Shown: positions 63,554 to 64,000 of the stretch, piece by piece
Layout of the letters: each line of letters begins with the position of its first letter
How positions within the stretch are numbered: the first letter of the stretch is position 1
Source: CAWIJJ01 sp963836405
Lineage (GTDB): Bacteria; Acidobacteriota; Terriglobia; Bryobacterales; Bryobacteraceae
DNA: 64,000 nucleotides
Direction of reading: 5' to 3'
Assembly (NCBI GenBank): GCA_963836405.1
Contig: CAWIJL010000019.1
Coordinates: 200,958 to 264,957 of the forward strand
Translations under genes and position numbers: made by a program
Notes under the pieces: model-generated
Database searches by the model: none
Seen by the model: only the letters and a program-made list of their open reading frames with translations
Told to the model about the DNA's origin: nothing

Positions 63554-64000
63554 TTATATGCCCGACCGGGCGCGGCGGGCGAGCTCGGCGAGGGACTGGT
63601 TGGTGGAGGGGCGATGGCCTTTCAGGGGCAGCACCCGTTCGTGAATGGCGTCCAGCAGCCAGGCGGGCTGGGGGAAGAACGTGGCCTCCAGTTCGGCCGC
63701 GGGGGTGATCCAGTTGCGGGAGCCGACGACTACGGGCGGACCGTCCAGGTGATCGAACGCGAGCTGCGTCAGGGTTGCGGCAACGGTCTGCATGATGCTG
63801 CCGCGCTCGACGGCATCGGAGACGAGCAGGACTTTACCGGTTTTGCGAATCGAATCGACGAGCGGCGCGTAGTTGAGCGGGGTGGCCGAGCGTAGGTCGA
63901 TGATTTCGGCGGCGAGTCCGAATCGCGCCGCCAGTTCGTCCGCGGCGGCGACGGCCGAGTAGAGCGTCGGGCCGAAGGTGATGAGGGTGAGGTCTTTGCC
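63554..64000 (-). CDS. Transketolase / 2-oxoacid dehydrogenase E1-beta, C-terminal part
   Basis: The gene enters from the right edge; 148 codons are visible up to TGA 63554-63556. They contain the E1-beta/transketolase C-terminal domain: LTLITFGPTLYSAVAAADEL, AEIIDLRSATPLNY, KTGKVLLVSDAVERGS and GSRNWITPAAELEATFFP. Such domains provide the lipoyl-acceptor or cofactor side of pyruvate or branched-chain dehydrogenase complexes. The 5' part lies outside the window. It converges with the isomerase-like gene. Confidence 0.85.
   Translation of the reverse strand, partial: GKDLTLITFGPTLYSAVAAADELAARFGLAAEIIDLRSATPLNYAPLVDSIRKTGKVLLVSDAVERGSIMQTVAATLTQLAFDHLDGPPVVVGSRNWITPAAELEATFFPQPAWLLDAIHERVLPLKGHRPSTNQSLAELARRARSGI

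Overview
The window looks like chromosomal DNA of a GC-rich soil acidobacterium, most likely of the Bryobacterales/Solibacter type. This is inferred from gene content: a DUF1592/DUF1552 secreted pair, many predicted Tat-exported sugar-metabolism proteins, a YtrA-type GntR/ABC-2 operon whose permeases carry large soluble domains, ankyrin proteins and short overlapping operons. I found no rRNA, tRNA, insertion sequence, phage gene, integrase, CRISPR array or replication origin. No stretch longer than 300 bases lacks a gene; the largest gaps are 9154-9404, 52929-53129 and 60648-60837.

Layout. 1-9153 (minus strand) is one tightly coupled operon: vWA/glutamine-amidotransferase-like membrane protein, caspase-like protein, TPR-metallopeptidase, MoxR AAA+ ATPase, DUF58 protein and a BatA-like vWA protein that runs off the window. 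9405-13052 (plus) holds uvrA and a secreted protein of unknown function. 13059-15135 (minus) is a TadE-TadE-TadG set. From a divergent promoter with an inverted-repeat operator, 15274-21067 (plus) encodes a GntR regulator, an ABC ATPase, two paralogous permeases and a HAL/PAL-family ammonia-lyase. 21071-30498 contains a GT39-like glycosyltransferase, a YprB-like exonuclease, a cluster of exported proteins with a CPBP protease, an MBL-fold hydrolase, an indel-riddled YtcJ-like amidohydrolase, a GNAT acetyltransferase and a Cys-rich mini-protein.

30603-35246 (plus) is an operon of a nucleoside-hydrolase-like protein, a DUF1592-type cytochrome-like protein and a DUF1552 Tat protein. 35248-46016 (minus, with two small plus-strand genes) carries an aminotransferase/APC permease pair, an ankyrin protein, a sugar isomerase/Gfo-Idh pair, murJ, tpx and a thioredoxin-fold DUF255 protein. 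46103-52928 holds fumarase, an M20 dipeptidase, a lipoprotein, an HTH-receiver protein and an isoquinoline-oxidoreductase-like IorA/IorB pair. 53649-57380 (minus) is a four-gene chain of overlapping frames (xylulokinase, DUF1835, ankyrin, DUF2905). 57455-60647 carries two ROK-type proteins and a PIG-L deacetylase, suggesting N-acetyl-sugar use. The window ends with a GarR-like dehydrogenase, a Tat-type sugar isomerase homologue and the 3' part of a transketolase/E1-beta gene.

Several genes show single-base frame breaks in or next to short homopolymers (BatA-like, the gene at 12227, the isomerase at 62489). These are more likely consensus errors of a long-read or metagenomic assembly than real mutations. 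The amidohydrolase at 28070-29798 has many more breaks and may be a true pseudogene. Long open frames antisense to GC-rich genes were discarded as shadows.
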